Assembly: GCF_900143645.1 (NCBI RefSeq)
Contig: NZ_FRFD01000003.1
Coordinates: forward strand, 558,001-622,000
Reading direction: 5' to 3'
From: Anaerocolumna xylanovorans DSM 12503
GTDB lineage: Bacteria; Bacillota; Clostridia; Lachnospirales; Lachnospiraceae
Length of the DNA stretch: 64,000 nucleotides
The position numbers and the translations under genes were made by a program. Position 1 is the first letter of the stretch, and each line of letters begins with the position of its first letter. The notes below the pieces were generated by a model. The model saw only the letters and a list, made by a program, of their open reading frames with translations. It ran no database searches and was not told the DNA's origin. Positions 50,699 to 59,570 of the stretch are shown piece by piece.

Positions 50699-51724
50699 AT
50701 GGAAGTAACGATTAAAGAGATTGCAAAGCTTTCAGGAGTTGGCATAACAACAGTATCCAGGGTTATAAATAATTCAGGACCGGTAAGCCCCAAAACAAGA
50801 GAAAAGGTCATGTCTGTGGTGAGGGAATATAACTATGTTCCCAATAACAGTGCCAGAAATTTAAAATCCAGCCAATCCAAAAGTGTGGCACTGCTGGTAA
50901 AATCAATAACTAACCCCTTCTTTCAGAAAATGATAAAGGTAATAGAGCAAAAGGTTGCTTTAAGAGGGTATCAGCTGATTATACAAAATGTCACGAATCT
51001 TCAGAATGAATTAGATATTGCGATTTCGGAGGCAAAGGACAGGAACCTTCAGGGAGTTATCATTATGGGAGGGTCCTATAACTATACTGCCTCAAAGTTT
51101 AGCTGCTTAAAGATTCCCTGTGTATTTCTTACCATATCAGCAGGAGAGGAAGTATCATCAGAAAGCTACTCCAGTGTCCGTATCAATGATGAACTTGAAG
51201 CATTTAAGGCAGTGGAATACTTGATTTCTCTGGGACACAGGCGGATTGGCTTCATCATGAATGCACCGATAGACGAAATGACTCCGAACTCTTTAAGATA
51301 TAAAGGATATCTAAGGGCATTAGAGCAATATAGTATTCCCTTTGATTCCGCCCTGGTAGCATCAGAATTCTCCTCCTTATCCGGATATGATTTCGGCTTT
51401 AAAATGATGAAGCAGCTTTTAGCACAGAATAAGGATATGACAGCAGTCTTTGCCTTTGCGGATATCGTTGCTATCGGAGCTGCCAAAGCAATTCTTACCA
51501 GCGGACTTAAGATTCCGGAGAATATATCCCTTATAGGCTTTGACGGCATTGAAGAAGCTGAATTCTATCACCCTTCCATTGATACAATCTCCCAGCCTGC
51601 AGAGCAAATGGCATTATCCAGTGTAGAACTGCTCTTTGATATGCTTCAGGGCGGAGAAACCAGGCACATGGTATTTGAATCTTCTTTATTAAAAAGAGGC
51701 TCATGCACAGCGGTTCATAAATAA
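50699..51724 (+). CDS. LacI-family regulator
   Basis: About 342 residues: N-terminal HTH (TIKEIAKLSGVGITTVSRVI) and hinge (NNSARNLKS), then a periplasmic-binding-protein-like sensor domain. The ATG at 50699 gives the normal LacI start and has GGATGAGG upstream; 50690 is also possible. Likely repressor or sensor of the glucan locus acting at the AAACGAT-type operators near 46640-46892 (inference). It lies between the transporter and the second GH3 gene. Confidence 0.9.
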   Translation: MEVTIKEIAKLSGVGITTVSRVINNSGPVSPKTREKVMSVVREYNYVPNNSARNLKSSQSKSVALLVKSITNPFFQKMIKVIEQKVALRGYQLIIQNVTNLQNELDIAISEAKDRNLQGVIIMGGSYNYTASKFSCLKIPCVFLTISAGEEVSSESYSSVRINDELEAFKAVEYLISLGHRRIGFIMNAPIDEMTPNSLRYKGYLRALEQYSIPFDSALVASEFSSLSGYDFGFKMMKQLLAQNKDMTAVFAFADIVAIGAAKAILTSGLKIPENISLIGFDGIEEAEFYHPSIDTISQPAEQMALSSVELLFDMLQGGETRHMVFESSLLKRGSCTAVHK

Positions 51725-51847
51725 GTGCCTGCTGCTTACTGTATTGGCTTGTCTATTGGGAAGAAAGGGTTTAAAATATAGCGTGTGGCGAATAGCAGAA
51801 CTGGTATTATATGCAAAAAATATTCGCAGAAATGGAGACAGAGAAAG

Positions 51848-52603
51848 ATGCAAATAGTAACCTTTAATATTCGATGTGATTACGGGCAGGATGGTGCCAA
51901 TAATTTTAAATTCAGAAAAGATCTGATATTAAAGAAAATCAATTCAGAGCAGCCGGATATTTTATGCTTTCAAGAGGTTTTGCCCCATGTTGCCCTGTGG
52001 TTAAAGGGAAATTTAACGGATTATTATCTTGTCGGCTGCGGCAGGGAGAGCAATCTTGAAGGCGAAGAGACAAGTGTTGCCTACCGTAAGGACAAATATA
52101 ATATAGTAAAAATGGAAGTCTTCTGGCTGTCTGACACACCGGAGATACCGGGAAGCCGGTACACAAACCAAAGTGAGTGTCCGAGAACCTGCACTTGTAT
52201 TTATTTTCAGGAGTTAGAGACCGGCAAGGTATTCCGTGTTTATAATACTCATCTGGACCATATCGGAAGTGATGCCAGAAAGCAAGGCTTATCATTAATA
52301 CTTAAGAAAATATCACAGGCAGACTTTTTAGGAAAGATACCTGTTATTATAACCGGGGATTTCAATGCTTTTCCGGAATCAGAAGAGCTTGCTGTTTTGG
52401 AGGATTATCAGGAGCTGTATGACTGTACAAAGGAACTTGACGGAACATTTCACGACTTTGGAACATTAAAAGAATTTGAAAAGATTGATTATATTATAGC
52501 GGATAAGAATTTTTCCTGCAAAAAAGTGAGTAAATGGACTGATTGTGAAGACAATATCTATTTGTCAGACCATTATCCTGTAAGCGCCGTCTTAGAGTTT
52601 TAA
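51848..52603 (+). CDS. Endonuclease/exonuclease/phosphatase-family hydrolase
   Basis: 251 residues, no signal peptide. EEP fold motifs: VTFNIRCD (metal-binding Asn), ILCFQEVL (Glu), VYNTHLDHIG, IITGDFNAFPESEEL (Asp-Asn) and YLSDHYPVSAVL (Asp-His). In sugar loci such proteins are often of unknown phosphodiesterase type. Start 51848 is used because GGAGA lies nine bases upstream and the fold begins immediately. 31 bp before the DUF1275 gene and probably in the same mRNA. Substrate unknown. Confidence 0.87.
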   Translation: MQIVTFNIRCDYGQDGANNFKFRKDLILKKINSEQPDILCFQEVLPHVALWLKGNLTDYYLVGCGRESNLEGEETSVAYRKDKYNIVKMEVFWLSDTPEIPGSRYTNQSECPRTCTCIYFQELETGKVFRVYNTHLDHIGSDARKQGLSLILKKISQADFLGKIPVIITGDFNAFPESEELAVLEDYQELYDCTKELDGTFHDFGTLKEFEKIDYIIADKNFSCKKVSKWTDCEDNIYLSDHYPVSAVLEF

Positions 52604-52634
52604 AGATAGTATAAAGGGATAACAGGAGGCTTAA

Positions 52635-53330
52635 ATGAAAAAGCGGGGGCAGATGTCAGAATCTATCATTGTAATAGGACTTTTATGCGTATCAGGAGGT
52701 TTTCAGGATGCTTACACCTATATTTGCAGAAACGGTGTTTTTGCAAATGCCCAGACCGGTAACATTGTACTGATGGGACAGCATTTTGCAGAAGGCAATT
52801 TAAAGCTTGGGCTTCGGTACTTGTTCCCGGTATTTTCTTTTCTGCTTGGTATAATCCTTGCCGAAGTCATAAAGAAATGTTATAAAGAATTTGATAAAAT
52901 ACACTGGCGGCAGATTATTTTGGCAATAGAGATACTGATATTATTTTTCGTGGGCTGGATGCCGGAAAAGATGAGTATGGTTTCTAATATGCTGGTGTCC
53001 CTGGTATGTGCCATGCAGGTGCAAAGCTTCCGCAAATTAAACGGGAATGCGTATGCTACGACTATGTGCATTGGCAACCTAAGAACTGCCACAGAGCTAT
53101 GGTTTTCATACCATACTACAGGAAATACAGAATTAAGGAAGAAATCCCTGCTTTACTTTGGATTTATTGGAATCTTTGCAGTAGGAGCGGCTGTGGGCAG
53201 TATTATGGCGGGACTTCTTTATGAAAAGGCAATCTGGTTTAGCTGCCTGGTGCTGATTGTTGCCTTTTGCCTGATGTTTATAAAGGAAAATCAGGAGAAT
53301 ATAGATAAATACGGAGGAAATAAAGGATGA
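52635..53330 (+). CDS. DUF1275 (YoaK-type) membrane protein
   Basis: 231 residues, six predicted helices. The N-terminal GGFQDAYTYICRNGVFANAQTGNIVLMG pattern (shown here in part: ANAQTGNIVLMG) and the TTMCIGNLRTATELWF segment define the family. Function unknown. ACAGGAGG precedes the ATG, and the stop codon overlaps the start of the GH3 gene by four bases (ATGA), so translation of the two is coupled. Confidence 0.9.
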   Translation: MKKRGQMSESIIVIGLLCVSGGFQDAYTYICRNGVFANAQTGNIVLMGQHFAEGNLKLGLRYLFPVFSFLLGIILAEVIKKCYKEFDKIHWRQIILAIEILILFFVGWMPEKMSMVSNMLVSLVCAMQVQSFRKLNGNAYATTMCIGNLRTATELWFSYHTTGNTELRKKSLLYFGFIGIFAVGAAVGSIMAGLLYEKAIWFSCLVLIVAFCLMFIKENQENIDKYGGNKG

Positions 53331-56128
53331 ACCAGAAAAAGATAGGAATTCCTTTAGAAGGATTTGCAGAATTCAGCAGAAGAGCGGCAGCAGAAGGGGC
53401 CGTGCTGTTGAAGAACGACGATATGGTGCTTCCCATAAAATCCGGTGAAAATGTGTCCTTATTCGGAAGGATACAAAAGAATTATTATAGGAGCGGAACC
53501 GGTTCAGGCGGTTGTGTGAATGTTTCCTATACCACAAATCTTTTAGATGGTTTAAGAAGTAAAAAAGACATTCATGTAAACGAAGAGCTGGCAGCAGTTT
53601 ACGAAAACTGGCTTCAGGATAATCCCTTTGATGACGGAGGCGGAGTATGGGCAGGAGAACCCTGGAACCAGAAGGAGATGCCTTTAAGTACAGAGCTTGT
53701 AAAGAGTGCCAGAGAGCAGTCTGAAAAGGCTATCGTTGTAATTGGCCGTACTGCCGGAGAGGATAAGGATAATGCGGATGCTCCCGGAAGCTATCGCCTG
53801 ACAAAAGAGGAAGAAGAGATGTTAAAAGCAGTTACCGGTTATTTTGAACAGGTAGCTGTTGTGTTAAATGTATCCAATATTATCGACATGAGCTGGATGG
53901 ATTCCGCTGGTTTTAAATATCCCGTCAAATGTGTAATCTATGCATGGCAGGGAGGAATGGAAGGCGGTAATGCCATTGCAGATGTTCTGGCCGGCGAAGT
54001 TACCCCAAGCGGAAAGCTTACGGATACGATTGCATATTCCATAGAGGACTATCCCTCTACGAAGAACTATGGGGGAGAAATAAAGAATATCTATCAGGAG
54101 GATATCTACGTAGGATACCGCTATTTTGAGACCTTCTGCCCGGAAAAGGTGCATTTTGAATTTGGCTGCGGTTTATCCTATACCGACTTTTCTGTCACAA
54201 CCCTTAAGGCTGAAAAGGTCAGGGAGAATAATAAAGATTGCATTGTTCTGCAGGTCAAAGTAAGGAACGAAGGAGAAATTTATTCCGGAAAAGAGGTTGT
54301 GGAGGTTTATTACGAAGCACCTCAGGGCAGGCTTGGAAGACCGGTAAGAGCTCTTGGTGCTTTTGGAAAGACAGGATTGTTAAAGCCGAAGGAAGAAGAA
54401 ATCCTCACTATAAAGATGCCGGCAGCTGTTATGGCAGCCTATGATGACGGCGGTGTTACCGGTAATCCCTTCTGCTATGTACTGGAAGCAGGAGAATACC
54501 GCATCTATGCCGGCAACAGCTTAAGAAATGCTGCTTTGGTTCAGATAGACGGTAAAGATGGTTATGTATTAGAAAAGCTTGCAGTAACGGAAAGGTTAAA
54601 GCAGGCATCAGCGCCTGTTGAGGACTTTACCCGAATGAAACCGGGAAAGAAAAAAGAAGACGGTTCCTATGAAATAGCCTATGAAAAAGTGCCAAAGCTT
54701 ACTATTTCTATGGAAGAGAGAATAAAAAGCAACCTTCCAAAAGAAATTAAATATGCCGGAGATAAGGGATACCATCTAAAAGATGTAGCAGAGAATAAGG
54801 TAACTATGGAAGAGTTCCTTTCCCAGTTATCCAACGAAGATCTTGCCGCCCTGGTAAGGGGAGAAGGCATGTGCCATCCTTTAGTAACACCGGGAACGGC
54901 TTCTGCCTTTGGCGGAGTTACGGACAGGCTTTTACACTTTGGAATACCTCTTGCCTGCACCTCTGACGGACCTTCCGGTATCCGTATGGACGGCGGATAT
55001 AAAGCAACCCAGGTTCCAATCGGAACACTTCTTGCTGCCACCTGGAATACGAAGCTGGTAGAAGAGTTATATGTGATGGAGGGAAGAGAGCTCCTTAGTA
55101 ATTCCATAGATATGCTTTTAGGACCTGGACTTAATATCAGGAGAAGTCCTTTAAACGGACGTAATTTTGAATATTTCTCCGAAGACCCGCTTATTACCGG
55201 TAAATTCGCCGGTGCCGTTGTGAGAGGCATTATGAAGGGCGGCTCCAATGCCACCTTAAAGCATTTTGCCTGCAATAACCAGGAGAAATTCCGCTCCAAG
55301 GTAGATGCAGTCGTTTCAGAACGTGCCCTTAGGGAAATCTATCTGAAAGGCTTTGAAATTGCCGTTAAAGAAGGCGGTGCCAATGGTATCATGACTTCCT
55401 ATAATCCAATAAACGGCCACTGGTCAGCCTCCAATTATGACTTAAACACCACTATCCTAAGAGAAGAATGGGGCTTTCAGGGTATTGTTATGACGGACTG
55501 GTGGGCTATTATGAATGATGTGGTTTCCGGTAGTGCGTCCGGCAAACCGGCGGACAGAAAGAATACCCACTTCATGGTAAAAGCGCAGAATGACCTTTAT
55601 ATGGTGGTATCAAACTTTGGTGCAGAGGTAAATGCTTATAGGGATTTGACAGAAGAAGCACTTAAGGAAGGAATTCTAACCAGAGGGGAATTACAGCGCT
55701 GTGCCGGAAATATCTGTGAATTTATTATAAAAGCGCCGGTATTTAAAAGAGAAGAGAGTTTTACGGAAGAAGCAGTGTTTGTTGCTGCCACTTCCTTTGA
55801 TAAAGATGCTGATAATATCATAAATAGTGATGATACTTTCGTATCCGTACAGGAAAGCACACAGAGCCTGGTAAAGGTAAAGGAAGCAGGAATTTACCGG
55901 CTGATGGTAAATGTCAGGTCCTTTGGCAGCGATTTGGCACAGACTTCCTGTAGCCTTTTATTAAATGACACGCAAATTGCCACGATTCAAACCGGTGGAA
56001 CAGATGGACAGTGGGTAAGACAAAAGCTTGTAAAGGCAGAGCTTAAGCAAGGCTTTTACTGTCTGGAGCTTAAAGGTTTGAAGCAGGGAATGGAAATTGA
56101 GTGGGTGGAATTTAAGAGGATTTCATAA
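53327..56128 (+). CDS. Second permuted GH3 glycosidase with a C-terminal carbohydrate-binding-like domain
   Basis: 933 residues, cytoplasmic. As in the other GH3 enzyme, the alpha/beta sandwich comes first (RRAAAEGAVLLKND, SGTGSGGCVN), then a fibronectin-like part (YSGKEVVEVYYEAPQG), then the barrel with KHFACNNQE and nucleophile D724 in VMTDWWAIMND. The last about 120 residues form a beta-rich domain (YRLMVNVRSFGSD, LLLNDTQIATIQTGG) like CBM6/35-type modules. Coupled to the DUF1275 gene and ending at a strong terminator. Expected to act on a beta-glucoside; the exact linkage is unknown and it is clearly not a recent copy of the other GH3. Confidence 0.9.
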   Translation: MNQKKIGIPLEGFAEFSRRAAAEGAVLLKNDDMVLPIKSGENVSLFGRIQKNYYRSGTGSGGCVNVSYTTNLLDGLRSKKDIHVNEELAAVYENWLQDNPFDDGGGVWAGEPWNQKEMPLSTELVKSAREQSEKAIVVIGRTAGEDKDNADAPGSYRLTKEEEEMLKAVTGYFEQVAVVLNVSNIIDMSWMDSAGFKYPVKCVIYAWQGGMEGGNAIADVLAGEVTPSGKLTDTIAYSIEDYPSTKNYGGEIKNIYQEDIYVGYRYFETFCPEKVHFEFGCGLSYTDFSVTTLKAEKVRENNKDCIVLQVKVRNEGEIYSGKEVVEVYYEAPQGRLGRPVRALGAFGKTGLLKPKEEEILTIKMPAAVMAAYDDGGVTGNPFCYVLEAGEYRIYAGNSLRNAALVQIDGKDGYVLEKLAVTERLKQASAPVEDFTRMKPGKKKEDGSYEIAYEKVPKLTISMEERIKSNLPKEIKYAGDKGYHLKDVAENKVTMEEFLSQLSNEDLAALVRGEGMCHPLVTPGTASAFGGVTDRLLHFGIPLACTSDGPSGIRMDGGYKATQVPIGTLLAATWNTKLVEELYVMEGRELLSNSIDMLLGPGLNIRRSPLNGRNFEYFSEDPLITGKFAGAVVRGIMKGGSNATLKHFACNNQEKFRSKVDAVVSERALREIYLKGFEIAVKEGGANGIMTSYNPINGHWSASNYDLNTTILREEWGFQGIVMTDWWAIMNDVVSGSASGKPADRKNTHFMVKAQNDLYMVVSNFGAEVNAYRDLTEEALKEGILTRGELQRCAGNICEFIIKAPVFKREESFTEEAVFVAATSFDKDADNIINSDDTFVSVQESTQSLVKVKEAGIYRLMVNVRSFGSDLAQTSCSLLLNDTQIATIQTGGTDGQWVRQKLVKAELKQGFYCLELKGLKQGMEIEWVEFKRIS

Positions 56129-56154
56129 TACACGGTAAGATTATCAATAAAAAC

Positions 56155-56191
56155 AAAGCAGTCTGGCTTTCACAGAGCCGGACTGCTTTTT
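56155..56191 (+). terminator. Terminator after the second GH3 gene
   Basis: AAAGCAGTCTGGCT pairs with AGCCGGACTGCTTT (one G-T pair) around a seven-base loop, followed by T's. Confidence 0.92.
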
Positions 56192-56213
56192 CTTTATCTG
56201 TCATATTGTGTTC

Positions 56214-56512
56214 TTAGTTAGTACTATGATTTATAATCCACTTCATGATATAGGATGAGTCATACCTACCGTCAGCCACTCCCAAACCAAGATTAATAAT
56301 ATCCCCATCCTCACAATTAATTGAAATTTGATTGATATCTAAAAATACCAGCATGACTAAAATACCTATTCTTTTATTACCGTCAATAAACGGATGATTG
56401 CTAATTAAGCCATATCAAGCAAGCCTTCATCACGGACGCCATCTATTCCACCAGACTGCTTTATCATCATAGAGTGCAATGTTATGACTTGTTCTTTGTT
56501 TAGTTTTTTCAT
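56214..56512 (-). pseudogene. Doc/Fic-type toxin gene, broken
   Basis: Starts in the antitoxin stop codon (ATGA overlap) and opens normally with MKKLNKEQVITLHSMM and GGIDGVRDEGLLD, the usual Doc N-terminus, then meets a stop. In another frame the C-terminal part continues as LISNHPFIDGNKRIGILVML with the intact Fic motif HPFxDGNKR, ending WIINHSTN. The roughly 20-25 residues that normally join the halves are missing, so a deletion with frameshift destroyed the gene. A full Doc phosphorylates EF-Tu to stop growth; this copy should be inactive. Confidence 0.85.
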
Positions 56513-56751
56513 TTAGCCAGTTCCTCAAAAGCTTTTGCATACTTTGTAAGGTACTTTGTTGCAGCTTCTTCAACCGTAAGATTATCAGCAATTGTCTCCT
56601 CCTGCAGTCTGGTATAATCTATTATTACATATCTTGGTGCATTATTTTTCAATATAACGGCTGCTCCGTTTTCGTCCACCATTCGGGCTACCTTTGAAAA
56701 GTTTTGGTTTGCTTCTGTAATTGATATAAGATTATTGAGATCTACTTTCAT
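56509..56751 (-). CDS. Phd/YefM-type antitoxin
   Basis: 80 residues. N-terminal ISITEANQNFSKVARMVDENG is the Phd/YefM DNA-binding and dimer region, RYVIIDYTRLQEE follows, and the C-terminal helix (VEEAATKYLTKYAKAFEELA) would wrap the toxin. It appears intact although the toxin gene behind it is broken. Start at 56751 follows GAAAGGAG; the hairpin-RBS element is directly upstream. It may persist as an autoregulator or as immunity against another Doc. Confidence 0.85.
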   Translation of the reverse strand: MKVDLNNLISITEANQNFSKVARMVDENGAAVILKNNAPRYVIIDYTRLQEETIADNLTVEEAATKYLTKYAKAFEELAK

Positions 56752-56757
56752 AATAAC

Positions 56758-56793
56758 TCCTTTCGTGAATATCAAATCTTTGATTTGATATTC
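56758..56793 (-). repeat. Hairpin-RBS element, perfect copy
   Basis: Minus strand: GAATATCAAATC, AAA, GATTTGATATTC, then ACGAAAGGAG. Both 12-base arms pair without mismatch, and the ribosome binding site begins two bases after the hairpin. Confidence 0.85.
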
Positions 56794-56932
56794 CTGAACA
56801 AGTAGTTGAAAAATTTATTTTCAACTTTACGTTTTTCTTTCCACAATAATATTATACACTATTTATAGGATATATTCAACCTATTTGGTTTGGTTATGAA
56901 TATTGGACTGCTTTGTTTTTATTTTTTACATA

Positions 56933-56963
56933 TTGACGTTGACCTTAGGTAAAGATGTATAAT
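56933..56963 (+). promoter_or_regulatory. MerR-type promoter with 19-bp spacer
   Basis: TTGACG (56933-56938) and TATAAT (56958-56963) are separated by 19 bp, too long for normal RNA polymerase and typical of MerR-activated promoters. The short dyad ACCTTAGGT (56942-56950) sits inside the spacer. Confidence 0.75.
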
Positions 56964-57066
56964 GACTGTGATGAATTCATCCGGCAATATTGCTTTTACA
57001 AACAACACATATGCGAAAGTTTCAGCAAACTTAATGCACAGAGAATATAAGGGAAAGGAAAATACC

Positions 57067-57750
57067 ATGGAAGAGTTGACAGGTATTTCAAAGGTGTGCA
57101 AAAAATTTCATATAACTTCCAGAACCCTGCGGTTTTATGAGAAAGAGGGATTAATAAAGAGCTATCGTGAGAAAGAGACTCTTCCACGCAGCTACGCACC
57201 GGAAGAATTGGAGAAGCTTAGAAAAATTCTGGTTCTGCGCTCCTTGAATCTTTCTATCAAGGACATTAAAGAACTTTTTAACAGCGGGCAGGATATATCG
57301 GTAGCCATTCGTTCCAAAATGGTTAAATTAATCACGGAATTGCATGAAAGGGAAAAACAGTTAAGGAACCTGGGACGTGCCGTTACACTTCTGACTGAGA
57401 ATAAAGACATCTTTGCAGAAGAGGAAGAAGAAGCAGTAAGAACGAGACAAACGGAGATTGCCTACAATGCCACCGATAAGCTTTTGCAGGAAGATTTTAC
57501 GGGTTTTATGGAATACTTTTCCAAGGATGCAAGGAGATATTTGACCAGCGGATTTATTCAGGCTTTTACCGAAGACATAAAAAGACTTGACGGAAGGCTG
57601 TATCAGATTACAGAGTGTCTGCCGGTAGGAGAGGAAATCTATGTCTATCTGTCCGGTGCAGAGCGTACCCTTTTGGTTAAATACCTGTTCCATGATGAGT
57701 TTATTGTAGCTTTTACTTTTGATACTTTGTTTTTTGACAGTCTAAGATAG
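57067..57750 (+). CDS. MerR-family regulator
   Basis: 228 residues: MerR HTH and wing at about 1-70 (FHITSRTLRFYEKEGLI, RSYAPEELEKLRKILVLRSL), a dimerisation coiled coil at about 80-115 and a C-terminal domain of about 95 residues that resembles DUF3887-like beta folds (tentative). Probably a drug or stress sensor. The ATG at 57067 follows AAAGGAAAA; an earlier in-frame ATG at 56962 is part of the -10 element and cannot be the start. Followed by an ABC exporter gene, the likely target. Confidence 0.85.
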   Translation: MEELTGISKVCKKFHITSRTLRFYEKEGLIKSYREKETLPRSYAPEELEKLRKILVLRSLNLSIKDIKELFNSGQDISVAIRSKMVKLITELHEREKQLRNLGRAVTLLTENKDIFAEEEEEAVRTRQTEIAYNATDKLLQEDFTGFMEYFSKDARRYLTSGFIQAFTEDIKRLDGRLYQITECLPVGEEIYVYLSGAERTLLVKYLFHDEFIVAFTFDTLFFDSLR

Positions 57751-57820
57751 CATTTTGTGTTGCAGATAGGATAATAATTCAAAGAATAAATAAAAGAAAG
57801 GATTATCCGGCAGCAAATGG

Positions 57821-59533
57821 ATGATTATAAAAATAATGAATATATATAAGAAGCAGTTTTATGTGAAAAATAAGCTGAATTTTTGCTTTACTATTATCAG
57901 CTGTGTTTTGATGACGGCCATCAATGTGGCGTCGGCGTTTATTTTAAAGCTTATAATGGATGTTGCAACCTCTGGTTCCCTGAAGGATATGAAAAGATTG
58001 TTTTTGTACAGTATGGTCTACCTCATAGTATTGATTGCAGTGATGTTTATTAAGCGTAGGTATTACAACAATTTTATTAAAAAAGCAATGGTGCAGTTTA
58101 AAGAATTTGCTTTTTCAAAGCTGTTGGATAAAAGCATTAACTCTTTTGATAAAGAGGTAACCGGCAGATACATATCCATCTTTACCAATGATATGGCTTC
58201 CATTGAAACCGGTTATGTAGAAGCCAATCTAAAGATTACTGTGCAGATTATGAGCTTCCTTTGCGGACTTGCAGCCATGGCTTACTTCAATTTGATTCTG
58301 ACTCTTGCGGTTCTTGCAGCCAGCTTTCTTCCAATTCTGGTTTCCGTCATATTTGGAAAATCCCTGGAAGAAAAGGTACGTCTGGTTTCCGCCAAAAATG
58401 AGGGTTTTGTTTCTATGGTTAAGGATTTACTGACCGGCTTTTCAGTTGTGAAAAGCTTTCGGGCAGAGAAGGAGATATTTAATCTGTACCAAAAAGAAAA
58501 CGCTCAGATTGAGAATGCCAAGAACGGCAAACGGAAGACAGGGGACTTTATCACACTTCTTTCAGCTTCTTCCTCTTTTTTGGTAGAACTTACAACTTTT
58601 TTATTAGGAGCATACCTTGCAATTCAGAATATCATAACGGCAGGAACAGTGATTGCTTTTATTCAACTGCTGAATCTTGTACTGGGACCGGTGGAAGCCT
58701 TAGGTCCGATGCTTACGGAGAGAAAGGCCGCTGTTTCCTTAATTAACAAGATTGAGACGGCAACCACGGCAGCGGAGAAGAAAGAGGTGTCGGAAGAAAA
58801 AACAGATTTCAGCCACGCAATAACCCTTCATGACGTATCCTTTGGCTATGAAAAAGAGCAAAGCATACTAAAGTCTGTCAACCTGACCTTTGAAAAGGGA
58901 AAGAGCTATGTCATTGTTGGTGCCAGCGGCAGTGGAAAATCCACTCTTGTTAACCTGCTGTTAGGGTATCATAACAATTTTGACGGAGAAATTAAAATCG
59001 ACGGTATTGATTTAATGACATTACCCACCAGCTCTTTGTATAATATGTTTTCTGTAATCCAGCAGAATGTTTTTCTCTTTGACAGTACCATTCAGGACAA
59101 TATCACTATGTTTAAGACCTTTGAGAAAGCTGACGTCACCCAGGCCATGGAAAAGTCCGGTCTGACCAAACTGGCAGCAGAGAAAGGTGTGAATTATAAA
59201 TGCGGAGAAAACGGCAGTTTTCTGTCAGGAGGAGAAAAACAGAGGATATCCATTGCCAGAAGCCTTCTTCGTAAGACTCCGGTACTTATTATGGATGAAG
59301 CAACCTCTGCCCTTGATTTAAAAACTGCCAGGCTGGTTGAGGAGGAAATCAATAAATTAAAAGACATCACCCGCATTGTAATCTCCCACAGAATGGACGA
59401 AGGAAATTTACGCCTTTATGACCGTATTATCGTATTAAATAACGGTATCGTTGCCGAAGAAGGCGAGTTTGACAGGCTGATAGAGAATAAAGGGTACTTT
59501 TATTCACTGTTCCAGGTAACAAAATCAGCTTAA
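57821..59533 (+). CDS. ABC exporter, fused membrane and ATPase domains
   Basis: 570 residues, a half transporter. Six helices at about 20-310, then the ATPase: Walker A VGASGSGKST (about 366-375), signature LSGGEKQRISIARSLL, Walker B VLIMDEATSALD and an H-loop in IVISHRMDEG. Works as a homodimer unless a partner lies elsewhere; substrate unknown (drug, peptide or lipid). The MerR gene and its long-spacer promoter lie just upstream, which suggests induction by the substrate. The ribosome binding site for 57821 is distant; an ATG at 57836 is an alternative. Confidence 0.9.
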   Translation: MIIKIMNIYKKQFYVKNKLNFCFTIISCVLMTAINVASAFILKLIMDVATSGSLKDMKRLFLYSMVYLIVLIAVMFIKRRYYNNFIKKAMVQFKEFAFSKLLDKSINSFDKEVTGRYISIFTNDMASIETGYVEANLKITVQIMSFLCGLAAMAYFNLILTLAVLAASFLPILVSVIFGKSLEEKVRLVSAKNEGFVSMVKDLLTGFSVVKSFRAEKEIFNLYQKENAQIENAKNGKRKTGDFITLLSASSSFLVELTTFLLGAYLAIQNIITAGTVIAFIQLLNLVLGPVEALGPMLTERKAAVSLINKIETATTAAEKKEVSEEKTDFSHAITLHDVSFGYEKEQSILKSVNLTFEKGKSYVIVGASGSGKSTLVNLLLGYHNNFDGEIKIDGIDLMTLPTSSLYNMFSVIQQNVFLFDSTIQDNITMFKTFEKADVTQAMEKSGLTKLAAEKGVNYKCGENGSFLSGGEKQRISIARSLLRKTPVLIMDEATSALDLKTARLVEEEINKLKDITRIVISHRMDEGNLRLYDRIIVLNNGIVAEEGEFDRLIENKGYFYSLFQVTKSA

Positions 59534-59570
59534 ATAATTATTCTTGATAATGGTAAAGGAGAGAGGGACT

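Noticed and set aside
53327..56128. The second GH3 as a recent duplicate of the first
   Set aside because: They share the permuted domain order but differ throughout in sequence and the second has an extra C-terminal domain, so they are old paralogues or separate acquisitions.
56962..57066. N-terminal 35-residue extension of the MerR protein
   Set aside because: The ATG at 56962 lies within the TATAAT box and would be upstream of the transcription start; the MerR fold begins at 57067.
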